A DNA stretch of 46,717 nt from an uncultured Porphyromonas sp. (GCA_900539765.1 UQDF01000010.1:1-46717), one strand, 5' to 3'. Positions 15,120-23,861 are shown, numbered from the stretch's first letter. Translations and numbers: made by a program. The notes: generated by a model not told the origin, from the sequence alone.

Positions 15120-15142
15120 TAACCCTTCATACATCTATTCAA

Positions 15143-17716
15143 GTGAAGCAAAAGACATATTCCTTTGATGAGGCTTATCAAGCCACGTTAGAGTACTTTG
15201 GTGGTGATGAGCTGGCCGCCAAGGTGTGGGTGACCAAGTACGCCCTCAAGGACAGCTATGGAAATATCTATGAGCAGACTCCTCGTGACATGCATCAGCG
15301 CATAGCACGAGAGCTCGTTCGCGTAGAACAAAACTATCCCAACCCACTCTCTGAGAGTGAGCTGATGGATCTGATGGATCACTTTCGCTATATCGTACCT
15401 CAGGGTAGCCCCATGACGGGCATTGGCAATAACTACCAGATTGCCTCGCTCTCAAACTGCTTTGTCATCGGTCTAGACGGCGAGCCCGACTCGTACGGTG
15501 GCATCATCCGCATCGATGAGGAGCAGGTACAGCTGATGAAGCGCCGCGGTGGTGTAGGTCACGACCTATCGCATATCCGTCCTAAGGGTTCGCCTGTCAA
15601 GAACTCAGCCCTCACCTCTACAGGCTTGGTACCCTTTATGGAGCGCTACTCCAACTCGACCCGTGAGGTAGCACAAGATGGTCGTCGTGGTGCGCTCATG
15701 CTCACGGTCTCGATCAATCACCCAGACAGCGAATCCTTTATCGATGCTAAGATGACCGAAGGCAAAGTGACGGGTGCCAATGTCTCAGTACGCATTGATG
15801 ATGCCTTTATGCAGGCTGTCGTAGAGGACAAAGAGTATATACAGACCTACCCCGTCCACTCGAAGGATCCTAAGTTCACCCGTACCATCCAGGCGCGCAA
15901 GCTATGGGACAAGATCATTTACAACGCTTGGCGGAGTGCTGAGCCAGGGGTACTCTTTTGGGACACGATCATTCGTGAGTCTGTACCCGACTGCTACGCT
16001 GATCTAGGCTTCAAGACTATCTCGACCAATCCCTGCGGTGAGATTCCTCTCTGTCCGTACGATAGCTGCCGTCTGCTAGCGATCAACCTCTATAGCTATG
16101 TACGCAATCCCTTTACGGCAGACGCTTCGTTTGACTTCGACCTCTTCCGTGATCACGTTGCCAAGGCACTGCGCATCATGGACGACATCATTGACCTGGA
16201 GGCGGAGAAAATCGATGCGATCCTTATGAAGATCGCCTCTGATACGGAGACCGAAGAGGTCAAATCAGCTGAGCGTGAGCTGTGGCGTAAGATCAAGCGC
16301 AAGACGCTCCTCGGACGTCGTACGGGTGTCGGCATCACCGCCGAGGGCGATATGCTCGCTGCGATGGGCATGCGCTACGGATCGGACGAAGCGATCAACT
16401 TTGCAGAGGAGGTGCAGAAGACGCTCTGTCTATCAGCTTACGCTAGTTCAGTTGAGCTAGCTAAGGAGCGCGGATCCTTCGACCTCTATGACACAGAGCG
16501 TGAGAAGGATAATCCTTTTATCCAGCGCATTGCCAAGGCTGACCCGAAGCTCTATGAGGAGATGAAGAAGTTCGGTCGTCGCAACATAGCTATGCTCACC
16601 ATCGCTCCTACGGGCTCGACGAGCCTTATGACGCAGACTTCGTCGGGTATCGAGCCTGTCTTTATGCCTGTCTACAAGCGCAGACGCAAGGTCAATCCCA
16701 ACGACAAGAATGTCAAGGTGGACTACACGGACGAGACGGGCGACACCTTTGAGGAGTACATCGTCTACCACCACAACTTCCTCACCTGGATGAAGGTCAA
16801 CGGCTACGACACCGACCATGACTATACGCACGAAGAGCTACAGGAGCTGGTCGCTAAGTCGCCCTACCACAAGGCTACCGCCAACGATGTGGACTGGGTC
16901 GCCAAGGTCAAGATGCAGGGACGCATACAGCAATGGGTGGACCACAGCATCAGCGTGACGATCAACCTCCCCTCCGATATCTCTCAGGAGATGGTAGCTA
17001 CGCTCTACGTCGAGGCGTGGAAGGCTGGTTGCAAGGGTTGCACCGTATATCGAGAGGGCTCTCGCTCTGGCGTGCTCATTTCAGAGGAGCAGCAGAAGAA
17101 GGAGCAAAAAGCAAAGGCGGAGCAAGAGTCAGCACCCGAGATCCCAGTAGAGCCTATGCCCATGTCTCAGACGGTTCGCAAGCGTCCCAAGGTACTAGAG
17201 GCGGACATCGTACGCTTCCAGAATAATAAGGAGAAGTGGATCGCTTTCGTTGGTTTGCTCGATGGCAAGCCTTATGAGGTCTTCACAGGTATCGCTGACG
17301 ATGACGAGGGGATCATGCTCCCCAAGAGCGTGACGAAGGGTAAGATCATCCGTAGCTACGATGAGGACGGCACGAAGCACTACGACTTTCAGTTTCACAA
17401 CAAGCGTGGCTTCAAGACTACGGTAGAGGGACTGGACACAAAGTTCAACCCTGAGTACTGGAACTACGCCAAGCTCATCTCAGGCGTCCTACGCTACCAG
17501 ATGCCGATAGACCAGGTGATCAACCTGGTCCAAGGCATGGAGCTCAACGATGAAAGTATCAACACCTGGAAAAACGGTGTGGCACGTGCTCTCAAAAGCT
17601 ACCTTCCTAGCGGTACAGCCGTATCTGCAGCCTGCTCTAACTGTGGACAGCACACGCTGGTCTATCAGGAGGGTTGCCTCATCTGCACCAACTGTGGCTC
17701 CTCAAAGTGTGGCTAA
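15143..17716 (+). CDS. nrdJ: adenosylcobalamin-dependent (class II) ribonucleotide reductase
   Basis: An 857-residue class II reductase that makes deoxyribonucleotides from ribonucleotides using adenosylcobalamin to generate the thiyl radical, so it needs neither oxygen nor a glycyl-radical activase. Conserved features are SNCFV (Cys106, one of the redox pair), NPCGE (296-300) with the radical cysteine 298 and Glu300, and APTGSTSLM (about 495). A C-terminal cysteine cluster (CSNC...CLIC...CGSSKCG, 831-857) serves as a zinc ribbon and redox tail. No ATP-cone is seen at the N terminus. The start is GTG at 15143; the first in-frame ATG would remove about 49 residues of conserved opening. A perfect 16-bp terminator follows. 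Confidence 0.93.
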   Translation: MKQKTYSFDEAYQATLEYFGGDELAAKVWVTKYALKDSYGNIYEQTPRDMHQRIARELVRVEQNYPNPLSESELMDLMDHFRYIVPQGSPMTGIGNNYQIASLSNCFVIGLDGEPDSYGGIIRIDEEQVQLMKRRGGVGHDLSHIRPKGSPVKNSALTSTGLVPFMERYSNSTREVAQDGRRGALMLTVSINHPDSESFIDAKMTEGKVTGANVSVRIDDAFMQAVVEDKEYIQTYPVHSKDPKFTRTIQARKLWDKIIYNAWRSAEPGVLFWDTIIRESVPDCYADLGFKTISTNPCGEIPLCPYDSCRLLAINLYSYVRNPFTADASFDFDLFRDHVAKALRIMDDIIDLEAEKIDAILMKIASDTETEEVKSAERELWRKIKRKTLLGRRTGVGITAEGDMLAAMGMRYGSDEAINFAEEVQKTLCLSAYASSVELAKERGSFDLYDTEREKDNPFIQRIAKADPKLYEEMKKFGRRNIAMLTIAPTGSTSLMTQTSSGIEPVFMPVYKRRRKVNPNDKNVKVDYTDETGDTFEEYIVYHHNFLTWMKVNGYDTDHDYTHEELQELVAKSPYHKATANDVDWVAKVKMQGRIQQWVDHSISVTINLPSDISQEMVATLYVEAWKAGCKGCTVYREGSRSGVLISEEQQKKEQKAKAEQESAPEIPVEPMPMSQTVRKRPKVLEADIVRFQNNKEKWIAFVGLLDGKPYEVFTGIADDDEGIMLPKSVTKGKIIRSYDEDGTKHYDFQFHNKRGFKTTVEGLDTKFNPEYWNYAKLISGVLRYQMPIDQVINLVQGMELNDESINTWKNGVARALKSYLPSGTAVSAACSNCGQHTLVYQEGCLICTNCGSSKCG

Positions 17717-17793
17717 CCAGAGAGGCTCAGTCCCCCTTAGCACTAGGCTCTTGAAGATCGCTTGACAAGCTTCTGGAGCCAACTCTAAACTAC

Positions 17794-17831
17794 AAAACCC
17801 CACCATTGTACAGACACAATGGTGGGGTTTT
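17794..17831. terminator. bidirectional terminator between nrdJ and osmC
   Basis: AAAACCCCACCATTGT (17794-17809) and ACAATGGTGGGGTTTT (17816-17831) form a perfect 16-bp stem with a 6-nt loop. It has a T-run on one strand and an A-run (T on the other strand) on the other side, so it suits both convergent genes. Confidence 0.92.
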
Positions 17832-17877
17832 GCTTTGGCTCGTTATTTGCTTCCTCTAGAAGAGTAAATCACACTCC

Positions 17878-18276
17878 TTACAGTCGCTCGATGCGATGGG
17901 TGAAGGGGACACCAGCTCGGTGAAAGAGTCGCCCTACGGGACAGACCTTCTCGGTCAGCTCGAGGCACTTCTCTAGTTCTTTGTCAGAAGCGGTCGTTTT
18001 GACCCGTAGCGTGTAGTCGATCGCATCCACCTCTCCATCTGTCGTTTTTGCCTCTAGATCTACCTCTAGATGCTCGATGGTGAGACGCTTCTTCTCAGCC
18101 ATCGTGGTAAAGATTGTCGCAATGCAACCATTGAGCGACATAGCGAGGAGCTCGAAGGCTGTGGGTCCCTGATCCGTACCGCCAGAAGCGACTGGAAGGT
18201 CGATCGTGACACTGCTTCCTCGTTGATTATCTATTTGCGAGAGATAAGCTCCCTGCTTGACTAAGTGTGATTTCAT
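17878..18276 (-). CDS. OsmC/Ohr family protein
   Basis: A 132-residue OsmC-fold protein. Cys51 (MSLNGCIATIF) and Cys112 (EKVCPVGRL) occupy the two redox positions of the family, which reduces organic hydroperoxides with these thiols. The subgroup with 'GPTAFELLAMSLNGC' and 'CPVGRLF' looks like YhfA-type OsmC proteins, whose physiological substrate is less certain than that of Ohr. It follows the Sel1 gene with a 47-bp gap and may be the last gene of the asd unit or have its own promoter. A terminator shared with nrdJ lies beyond its stop. Confidence 0.88.
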   Translation of the reverse strand: MKSHLVKQGAYLSQIDNQRGSSVTIDLPVASGGTDQGPTAFELLAMSLNGCIATIFTTMAEKKRLTIEHLEVDLEAKTTDGEVDAIDYTLRVKTTASDKELEKCLELTEKVCPVGRLFHRAGVPFTHRIERL

Positions 18277-18323
18277 ATCGTTTATTCGTTTAGTATGTTA
18301 TTAGAGTAAGACCTCCTAGGGAC

Positions 18324-19334
18324 TCAAAAGAGCATCTGCTCCTCAGCGACATACTCCGAGAGCGACTCACGAAGCATACCGATGTAGCGTCCACTAGTGT
18401 CATAATGATGTCGATAGAGTAATTGATTCGCCAAGAAGACTCCGCCCTGCGCTGCCTGGCACAGGTAGCGGATAGCCTCCGTGCGATTATGGGGTTGTAG
18501 CGGATCTGTCAGTAGCATCCGTCCTATCTCATAGCACGCCTCGGGTATACCTGCTTCAGCAGCTCGCTCCCACAGGGAGACGACACGAGAGCTGTAGCAG
18601 TCTCCATCTTGATGATACCACAGCTTGCCTAGCAGGTAGCACGCTTCGGGAGCATCTTGCCTAAAGGCTGCCGTGAGCCAGTACTCCACACGATCCATCT
18701 GGACGAAGAGCCCACCCTGAGCATAAGCCCTAGCGAGTGCTATCTGCGCCTCCACGAGTCCCGCCTCGGCAGCCGCCTCTAAGTGATAGAGATACTGCTC
18801 GTGACTACGTACTACGCCCAAGCCTCGCTGGTACATTTGCGCTAAGAGGAGATGAGACTGCGGATGCCCTAGCTGAATAGCCATACGCAAGCAGTCGCTC
18901 GCCTCTCGGTAGTTCTTCCTCAGTCCCGTCTGCGGATTTGTCAAGTGTAGTGCCAGAGCATAGAGATCCTCCACGTTTCCCCGCAGCGCTACTCTCTGGC
19001 GCAGATAGCGTCTCAGACAGGTTTGTGCGACCCTATCGGAGTGCGACTGATAGAGCTTAACTAGGTAGTCGATCGCTGGGAGCGAGTCGTGACGAGCCGC
19101 ACGATATAGCCAGTGTAGACCCTCTGTCTGAAGGTGCTTAAGATTGTCAGTCGGGGTCTCTAGAGCTTTCTGCAGAAGGCTATAAAGCTTGCCAGAGCGC
19201 CTTGTATCAACGACAAGCTTGAGCTGCTGCGTCATCAAGGCAAAGAGCTGCTCGCAGTCTATACCGCCAGCCACGGCACTGGTCGTCTGTGGCGAGAGTA
19301 GGTCTGAGGTAGGCTCTTTGGGCTTAGGCGACAT
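18324..19334 (-). CDS. Sel1-repeat protein
   Basis: A 336-residue soluble protein without a signal peptide. From about residue 65 onward it is built from Sel1-like (TPR-type) repeats of about 36 residues, seen as A(x)YLVKLYQ, AIQLGHPQSHLLLAQMYQRGLGV, AAEAGLVEAQIALARAYAQGG, AFRQDAPEACYLLGKLWY, AAEAGIPEACYEIGRML and AAQGGVFLANQLL. Such solenoids act as protein-binding scaffolds; the partner here is unknown. It starts 3 bp after the rlmI stop, so the two are co-transcribed. Confidence 0.85.
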   Translation of the reverse strand: MSPKPKEPTSDLLSPQTTSAVAGGIDCEQLFALMTQQLKLVVDTRRSGKLYSLLQKALETPTDNLKHLQTEGLHWLYRAARHDSLPAIDYLVKLYQSHSDRVAQTCLRRYLRQRVALRGNVEDLYALALHLTNPQTGLRKNYREASDCLRMAIQLGHPQSHLLLAQMYQRGLGVVRSHEQYLYHLEAAAEAGLVEAQIALARAYAQGGLFVQMDRVEYWLTAAFRQDAPEACYLLGKLWYHQDGDCYSSRVVSLWERAAEAGIPEACYEIGRMLLTDPLQPHNRTEAIRYLCQAAQGGVFLANQLLYRHHYDTSGRYIGMLRESLSEYVAEEQMLF

Positions 19335-19337
19335 GGA

Positions 19338-20558
19338 TCAAGAGACATAGAGGAGCAGTCCCTTGAGATACTCCCCCTCTGGGTAAAAGATGTTGATCGG
19401 ATGACAGGGACTCTGCCCCAAACGCTTGAGGATGCGCACCTCACGCCCCGCAAGTGTGGCAGCCGTCATCACCGCTAGGGTAAACTCCTCCATCGTGACG
19501 GCCTGCGAGCAGCTAAATGTGAAGAGCAGTCCACCACGGGCGATCGCTCTGAGTGCTAATTCGTTTAATCGACGGTACCCGCCCAGCCCTTGCTGCTTAT
19601 GGTTGCGCTGCTTGACAAAGGCGGGGGGATCTAGGACGATAAGGTCGTAAGCACCCGTCTCGATAGCAGATAGGTAGTCAAAAGCATCAGCCACAACCGC
19701 TTCGTGCCTCTGGAGCCTCTCTGGGTCAGAAGAGAAGTTGATCGCCACACTCTCCTCGCAGAGAGAGATAGCCCGTGCAGAGCTGTCTATCGAGACGACA
19801 CGCTGGGCGCCCCCTCCGAGAGCGTAGACGGAGAAGCCACCCGAATAGCAGCAGATATTGAGGACATTGCGCCCCCGAGCGTAAGACTCGACAAGACGTC
19901 TGTTGTCACGCTGGTCCACGAAGAAGCCCGTCTTCTGTCCCCGCTCCCAGTCTGGCATAAAGCTGTAACCATACTCCTGCACCGTACGATTGTATTCAGC
20001 CGAAGGAGCCTTGCCTAGGTAGCCATTCGGCATAATCCAGTCGCTAGGGGTCTGTGCGGGGAGCGTCTCAACAGACTTGTCGTAGACGTAGTGCACAGCT
20101 AGCTCGGGCAGTTCGCACAGCACCTCAGCGATCAACTGACGTAGTGGGTAGAGGCTCAGCGCATGTATCTGTATCACCGCCACCTCTCGGTAGATGTCGA
20201 TGACTAGCCCTGGTATGAAGTCACTCTCGCCATAACACAAGCGCCAGCAGTCTGTCTGCCTGTCGTCTTGGCTATGGAGGAGCGTCTTGCGCAGCTGATG
20301 CGCTTGACTCAGACGTGTGGTAAAGAATGTGCGCCACTCCCCTATCTCCTCCTCGCCAAAAGTCAGCATACGGACGGCTATCGTCCCGCCCTCGTAGACT
20401 CCTTGCCCCAATCGCAGAGAGCCATCGTGGTTGAAGATAGTCACTATCGATCCCAGTGGTATGCTCTCCTTGCTACGTTGCAGTGCGCCCGAGAAAACCC
20501 ATGGATGATGTCTGAGGAGAGGCTCCTCACGATGAGGCTTGAGGTATAACTGGTACAT
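19338..20558 (-). CDS. rlmI: RlmI-like class I SAM-dependent rRNA (cytosine) methyltransferase
   Basis: A 406-residue protein with an N-terminal PUA domain (about 1-75: LKPHREEPLLRHHPWVFSGAL...). A central EEHUB-like domain and a Rossmann methyltransferase domain follow, with QRDNRRLVESYARGRNVLNICCYSGGFSVYA (SAM-binding) and the catalytic-site motif LDPPAF. E. coli RlmI methylates C1962 of 23S rRNA to m5C; the same reaction is the natural expectation, but the site is inferred. It lies 37 bp downstream of the exonuclease gene. Confidence 0.88.
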   Translation of the reverse strand: MYQLYLKPHREEPLLRHHPWVFSGALQRSKESIPLGSIVTIFNHDGSLRLGQGVYEGGTIAVRMLTFGEEEIGEWRTFFTTRLSQAHQLRKTLLHSQDDRQTDCWRLCYGESDFIPGLVIDIYREVAVIQIHALSLYPLRQLIAEVLCELPELAVHYVYDKSVETLPAQTPSDWIMPNGYLGKAPSAEYNRTVQEYGYSFMPDWERGQKTGFFVDQRDNRRLVESYARGRNVLNICCYSGGFSVYALGGGAQRVVSIDSSARAISLCEESVAINFSSDPERLQRHEAVVADAFDYLSAIETGAYDLIVLDPPAFVKQRNHKQQGLGGYRRLNELALRAIARGGLLFTFSCSQAVTMEEFTLAVMTAATLAGREVRILKRLGQSPCHPINIFYPEGEYLKGLLLYVS

Positions 20559-20595
20559 AGGGGTGGTGGTAGGTTGTAGCTCTTGTGGTAAAGTC

Positions 20596-21216
20596 CTAGG
20601 CAGGCTGCTCAGGGCAGAGCCCGAAATGGTGAAGTAGTGGCATAGGCTCTGACTCTAGACGATGATAGATACGGAGACAAGCGTATGCATCTAGCGCTGC
20701 GTAGCTCTGCTGTGCAGGCGTTAGTGTAGTCGCCTCCCAGTTGCTTAGCTGGGCACGCTTGCTAATCTTCTCGCCGAAGAGTATCGCATAGATCTTCTGC
20801 AGACCCAAGTCTTGGATACCATAGGCGGGTGTGAGACGCTGCAGGTCGACGAAGCCTCGTGGCTGTAACTCTTTCGAGAACCTCCTCAACTGTCTTCGAT
20901 CCCCGCAGAGGTCTAGTCCCACCTTGAGTATATCCTCACGCTCTAGTAGTCCTTGTAGCCGAGGCGGAATGCCTATTTTGTTGATCCTAAAGAGGTAGCA
21001 GCAACTCTCGCTCGATAGCTGAACAAGTGCTACAGACTGACGCTCATACTTCTTAAAGACAGGCTTAGACTCCGTGTCCATACCGATTATAGCACACTGC
21101 TCTAGAGCTGCTACGGCAGACTCCACTTGCGGGAGCGAATCCACGACAACGATTTCACCAGTGAAGGTCGCTTTGGCTAGTTTGCCTATTTCCTCTTTAG
21201 TAATTGATGACAGCAC
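20596..21216 (-). CDS. DEDDy 3'-5' exonuclease (RNase D-like)
   Basis: A 206-residue single-domain exonuclease. The four acidic residues and tyrosine of the DEDDy class are recognisable: MDTES (Asp47 and Glu49), KVGLDLCGDRRQL (Asp102 or Asp106) and SYAALDAYACL (Tyr172 and Asp176). There is no HRDC domain, unlike RNase D, so it may act on RNA or DNA ends. It lies between the DUF5063 gene (31-bp gap) and rlmI, an order I recognise from Bacteroidota, suggesting a link to RNA maturation. Confidence 0.85.
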   Translation of the reverse strand: MLSSITKEEIGKLAKATFTGEIVVVDSLPQVESAVAALEQCAIIGMDTESKPVFKKYERQSVALVQLSSESCCYLFRINKIGIPPRLQGLLEREDILKVGLDLCGDRRQLRRFSKELQPRGFVDLQRLTPAYGIQDLGLQKIYAILFGEKISKRAQLSNWEATTLTPAQQSYAALDAYACLRIYHRLESEPMPLLHHFGLCPEQPA

Positions 21217-21247
21217 GATTGTTTACTCTTTTATTATTGTATGCCTT

Positions 21248-21808
21248 CTATTGCCAGCGGTCAGAGTCCTCCTCTAGCCCCTCGGCCTGCTTGTGATAGT
21301 GCAGCACACGCAGGGCAGAGAGGAGCGCATCTCCCATATAGGTATCAAAAGCGTATTGCAGTATAGCGAGCGTTGCGACGAGTAGCTCGCCAGCATCCTC
21401 TCTAAGTACCAGCAGAGGCGTACCCAGCTCACGGTAGATCAGCACCAAGAGACGTGAGAGTCGCTCAGGCTGTAGCTCGCCATCTTGCGCTACACCCACA
21501 GGGTAGTGGAGGAAGAGATCTAGCTCCTCGCCCAGTAGCGCACGCACCTGCTCCTCGTAGTAGCTCACCGTCTCGTCTGAGATCACCTGCGTGTAGCTAG
21601 TAAGCCAATCCTCCAGCTCCTCCGTAGAGGTCTCTGGCATATGCGATAAGTAGCTAAAGATCTCCGGCAGGTAGCCGTAAGTACGCTGTACAAAGTCCGT
21701 CCGACTATACTCGGAGGCATGCTCTATGAGCGCGCAGTAGTCCTTGCACAGCGTGAGAAAGGCGACTAGCTCTTGCGGATTGCTCTCAGTCGTTTGCTCC
21801 ATATGCAT
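21248..21808 (-). CDS. DUF5063 domain protein
   Basis: A 186-residue, acidic, largely helical protein of the DUF5063 type (LVAFLTLCKDYCALIEHASEYSRTDFVQRTYGYLPEIFSYL). No catalytic motif is visible. It follows asd with a 17-bp gap and precedes the DEDDy exonuclease gene. Its constant association with the exonuclease suggests a partner or regulator role, but this is inference. The start could be either of two adjacent methionines (MHMEQ). Confidence 0.75.
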   Translation of the reverse strand: MHMEQTTESNPQELVAFLTLCKDYCALIEHASEYSRTDFVQRTYGYLPEIFSYLSHMPETSTEELEDWLTSYTQVISDETVSYYEEQVRALLGEELDLFLHYPVGVAQDGELQPERLSRLLVLIYRELGTPLLVLREDAGELLVATLAILQYAFDTYMGDALLSALRVLHYHKQAEGLEEDSDRWQ

Positions 21809-21825
21809 TCCAATGGATTAGGGCT

Positions 21826-22842
21826 TTACTTAGCAAAAGCACCCTCCTGAATTAGGTACTCAGCAATCTGAATGGCATTGAGCGCAGCGCCCTTCATAAT
21901 CTGGTCAGCCACGCACCAGAAGGTGACACAGCCAGGCTCAGCGAGATCAGCCCTCAGACGTCCTACATAGACAGGCTCCTGCATAGAGCAGTGTAGAGGC
22001 ATCGGGTAGCTACGCTTGGCGGGATCGTCCATCAGGAGTAGTCCCTTTTGCTTTGACATTGCTTCGCGTACTGCCTCGACCGTAAGCGGATCAGCACACT
22101 TCACCCAGATAGCCTCGCTATGAGCTCGTAGCACGGGGACACGCACGCAGGTAGCACTGACACGTATCTCGTCGTTGTGCAGGATCTTGCAGGTCTCATT
22201 GTACATCTTCATCTCCTCTTTCGTGTAGTCATTGTCCGTAAAGAGGTCGATCTGCGGAATGAGATTATAGAGGAGTTGATTGCCGAAAGCTTTCGTCTGA
22301 AGTGGCTTACCCATCGCCTGGTCACGCACCTGCCCCTCTAGCTCTAGCATCGCATCGTGGCCCGCACCGCTAGCTGCTTGGTAGGTAGCCACATGGACCC
22401 GCTCTATGGGACTTAACGCATGGATCGGAGCCAGTGCCACGATCATCTGGATCGTACTACAGTTCGGGTTGGCGATGATCCTCTTGGCAGGGTGTAGCGC
22501 ATCAGCTCCATTGACCTCGGGCACGACGAGTGGCACCTCGGGATCCATACGGAAGGCACTCGAATTGTCGATCATCAGAGCGCCATGCTTGGTGATCGTA
22601 CTGGCGAAGTCTAGTGCCGTCTGCCCCCCAGCAGAGACGAAAGCGATGTCAATATCCTTGAAGTCATCGTTTTGGGCTAGGAGCTTTATCTTGTATTCCT
22701 TACCTCTGAAAGTGATTACACTGCCTGCACTGCGAGACGAGCCAAAGAGTCGTAGCTCATCTATCGGGAAGTCTCGATGCTCTAAGAGACGTAGGAACTC
22801 ACGTCCCACAGCTCCACTGGCACCTACTATAGCTATCTTCAT
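21826..22842 (-). CDS. asd: aspartate-semialdehyde dehydrogenase
   Basis: A 338-residue NADP-dependent enzyme converting aspartyl phosphate to aspartate semialdehyde, for lysine/diaminopimelate, threonine and methionine synthesis. It shows GASGAVGREFL (NADP binding, 7-17), the active-site cysteine in NPNCSTIQM (about 130) and the QAASGAGHDAM segment. The length matches the family. It is the first gene of the asd-DUF5063-exonuclease-rlmI-Sel1 run, behind a promoter with near-perfect consensus. Confidence 0.94.
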   Translation of the reverse strand: MKIAIVGASGAVGREFLRLLEHRDFPIDELRLFGSSRSAGSVITFRGKEYKIKLLAQNDDFKDIDIAFVSAGGQTALDFASTITKHGALMIDNSSAFRMDPEVPLVVPEVNGADALHPAKRIIANPNCSTIQMIVALAPIHALSPIERVHVATYQAASGAGHDAMLELEGQVRDQAMGKPLQTKAFGNQLLYNLIPQIDLFTDNDYTKEEMKMYNETCKILHNDEIRVSATCVRVPVLRAHSEAIWVKCADPLTVEAVREAMSKQKGLLLMDDPAKRSYPMPLHCSMQEPVYVGRLRADLAEPGCVTFWCVADQIMKGAALNAIQIAEYLIQEGAFAK

Positions 22843-22918
22843 ATTATTATCGTTCTGTAAAGTTAGAAATTAAGGTCTATACGATTGTAAGCTCAGAGAG
22901 TTGTCTCCAGCTCCAGTG

Positions 22919-22949
22919 CAAAAGTACCCAATCTGCGCCAATCCGCAAA
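22919..22949 (-). promoter_or_regulatory. asd operon promoter
   Basis: On the minus strand, TTTG (22949-22946), a 19-nt spacer and TACTTTTG (22926-22919) match the Bacteroidota consensus exactly. The leader to the asd ATG at 22842 is about 70 nt. Confidence 0.72.
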
Positions 22950-23037
22950 AAGTACCCCCACTACACATCACCTCGCACAACTAGGCAAAAGGTGCCACAG
23001 ACAAGATCTTCACTCCGCTCGCTCATCGGAACCATAT

Positions 23038-23112
23038 CCACGTAGGAAATCGAGAATCCCTAGTGAGGGACGGAGAGATTCCTACGTGGGGACGGAGAGA
23101 TTCCCACGTGGG
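23038..23112. repeat. 22-bp-phased palindrome array, A-like cores
   Basis: Four cores are centred at 23041.5 (CCACGTAG), 23063.5 (CCCTAGTGAGGG), 23085.5 (CTACGTGG) and 23107.5 (CCACGTGG), each exactly 22 bp apart. The last two units, 23069-23090 and 23091-23112, are 22-bp tandem repeats with a single difference. The array lies between two divergent promoters. Confidence 0.8.
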
Positions 23113-23184
23113 GATCGCCTTGCCTCTCGACGATAGCGTGGCATATGTAGCATATGTAATTGCAAATTTGAGGTGGGCGGGTCA

Positions 23185-23215
23185 CTTGCGGAGAGAAATC
23201 TTTTTACTACCTTTG
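23185..23215 (+). promoter_or_regulatory. promoter of the metal-uptake locus
   Basis: CTTG (23185-23188; three of four bases of TTTG), a 19-nt spacer and TACCTTTG (23208-23215), 15 bp before the ATG at 23231. The leader would be very short. Confidence 0.6.
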
Positions 23216-23230
23216 CAGGCGATACAGCAT

Positions 23231-23608
23231 ATGAGAAGACTCACACATATCGATATGCCGACACGGATGACGGCTTTGCTATTGGGGCTAGTGTACATAC
23301 TGGCTCTGATGGGACAAGCTATGCACCAGCACGACGCAAGAGCCTTCTCGGTAAGTAGCTATATAGCCTCTCAGTCTGACACAGACGATGAGGAGCGAAG
23401 TGAAACGAGTTCGGAGGTCTATCTAGTCAATAGCGTGACCTGCCCCATCTGCGAATTTCATCTCGGCATCACCGATCGGTGTGCCGTAGCACCTTCCTTT
23501 GCAGTAGACGAGTGGGATGCTCCCGCTCCCGAGCTACAACCCGAAGCTGTACACCTAGCCCTGAGAGAGGGTAAAGCTCTAAGAGCCCCACCAGTGAGAT
23601 ACTGCTAG
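23231..23608 (+). CDS. small membrane/exported Cys-His protein upstream of TonB receptor
   Basis: A 125-residue protein. An N-terminal hydrophobic segment (about 12-30) is followed by MHQHDAR, an acidic linker, then TCPICEFHLG with Cys71, Cys74 and His77. The HxH plus CxxCxxH pattern suggests metal or haem binding in the periplasm. It resembles small Bacteroidota proteins that precede TonB receptors for metals. I chose the ATG at 23231 because it lies just after a promoter; the open frame upstream runs through the repeat array and promoter. It is followed after 253 bp by the TonB receptor gene. Function is inferred only. Confidence 0.65.
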   Translation: MRRLTHIDMPTRMTALLLGLVYILALMGQAMHQHDARAFSVSSYIASQSDTDDEERSETSSEVYLVNSVTCPICEFHLGITDRCAVAPSFAVDEWDAPAPELQPEAVHLALREGKALRAPPVRYC

Positions 23609-23610
23609 CT

Positions 23611-23629
23611 ACACATCTATCGATGATGT
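23611..23629. other. short hairpin between Cys/His gene and TonB gene
   Basis: CACATC (23611-23616) and GATGTG (23624-23629) flank TATCGAT, directly after the stop of the Cys/His gene. It is weak as a terminator. The rest of the 253-bp gap holds ACGT-centred fragments at 23748-23755 and 23765-23772 that look like remains of A-type cores (not in 22-bp phase), and nothing else I can name. Confidence 0.3.
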
Positions 23630-23861
23630 GGCTACAAGCGGATTAGCTCTACACTTATACGCCGCTTGGTGCGCTTACCTTGGCTGACTGCCAATGGTGT
23701 GAGTGACCGTGATGTCGCTCTCCTCGCCTAGCATAGCTAGACCATATCTACGTGACGCAATCCCCTACGTACGCCTGCTCCTCCGCTGTGTGTGAGCTGA
23801 GCTATCGGTGCAGTGGTGCGCACGATCTCCTTACATTTCACTGGTTAACAACATTCTTGCG

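Larger units (their letters stand above)
14410..15142. other. 733-bp non-coding spacer between DUF4252 gene and nrdJ
   Basis: No credible gene is seen. The left part (14611-14774) holds a 22-bp-phased array. Next come a 15-bp palindrome (14798-14812), copies of AGTCAGAT at 14820, 14852 and 15069 with an inverted copy at 15092, two copies of TGGACAACTTnTCA (14915 and 14981), a pair CTTATCAGCA/CTTATTAGCA (14922, 14937) and an inverted repeat just before nrdJ (15069-15099). The right half is AT-rich. I found no cobalamin riboswitch B12 box. Confidence 0.7.
22843..23230. other. 388-bp divergent intergenic region
   Basis: It holds the asd promoter (22919-22949, minus), a 22-bp-phased array (23038-23112) and the plus-strand promoter (23185-23215) of the Cys/His protein. 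An AGTACCCC stretch is repeated near the asd promoter (from 22923 and 22951). No gene is credible here. Confidence 0.7.

Noticed and set aside
14775..15142. Cobalamin riboswitch before the B12-dependent nrdJ
   Set aside because: I looked for the conserved B12 box and GC-rich stems and did not see them; the region is AT-rich. A covariance-model search would settle it.
23063..23230. N-terminal extension of the Cys/His protein
   Set aside because: The extension would be translated from the repeat array and the promoter; the ATG at 23231 gives a normal membrane-signal start.
23748..23772. Further phased array between the Cys/His gene and the TonB gene
   Set aside because: Two ACGT-centred fragments (CTACGTGA and CTACGTAC) are 17 bp apart, not 22, and too few to call an array; possibly remains of one.
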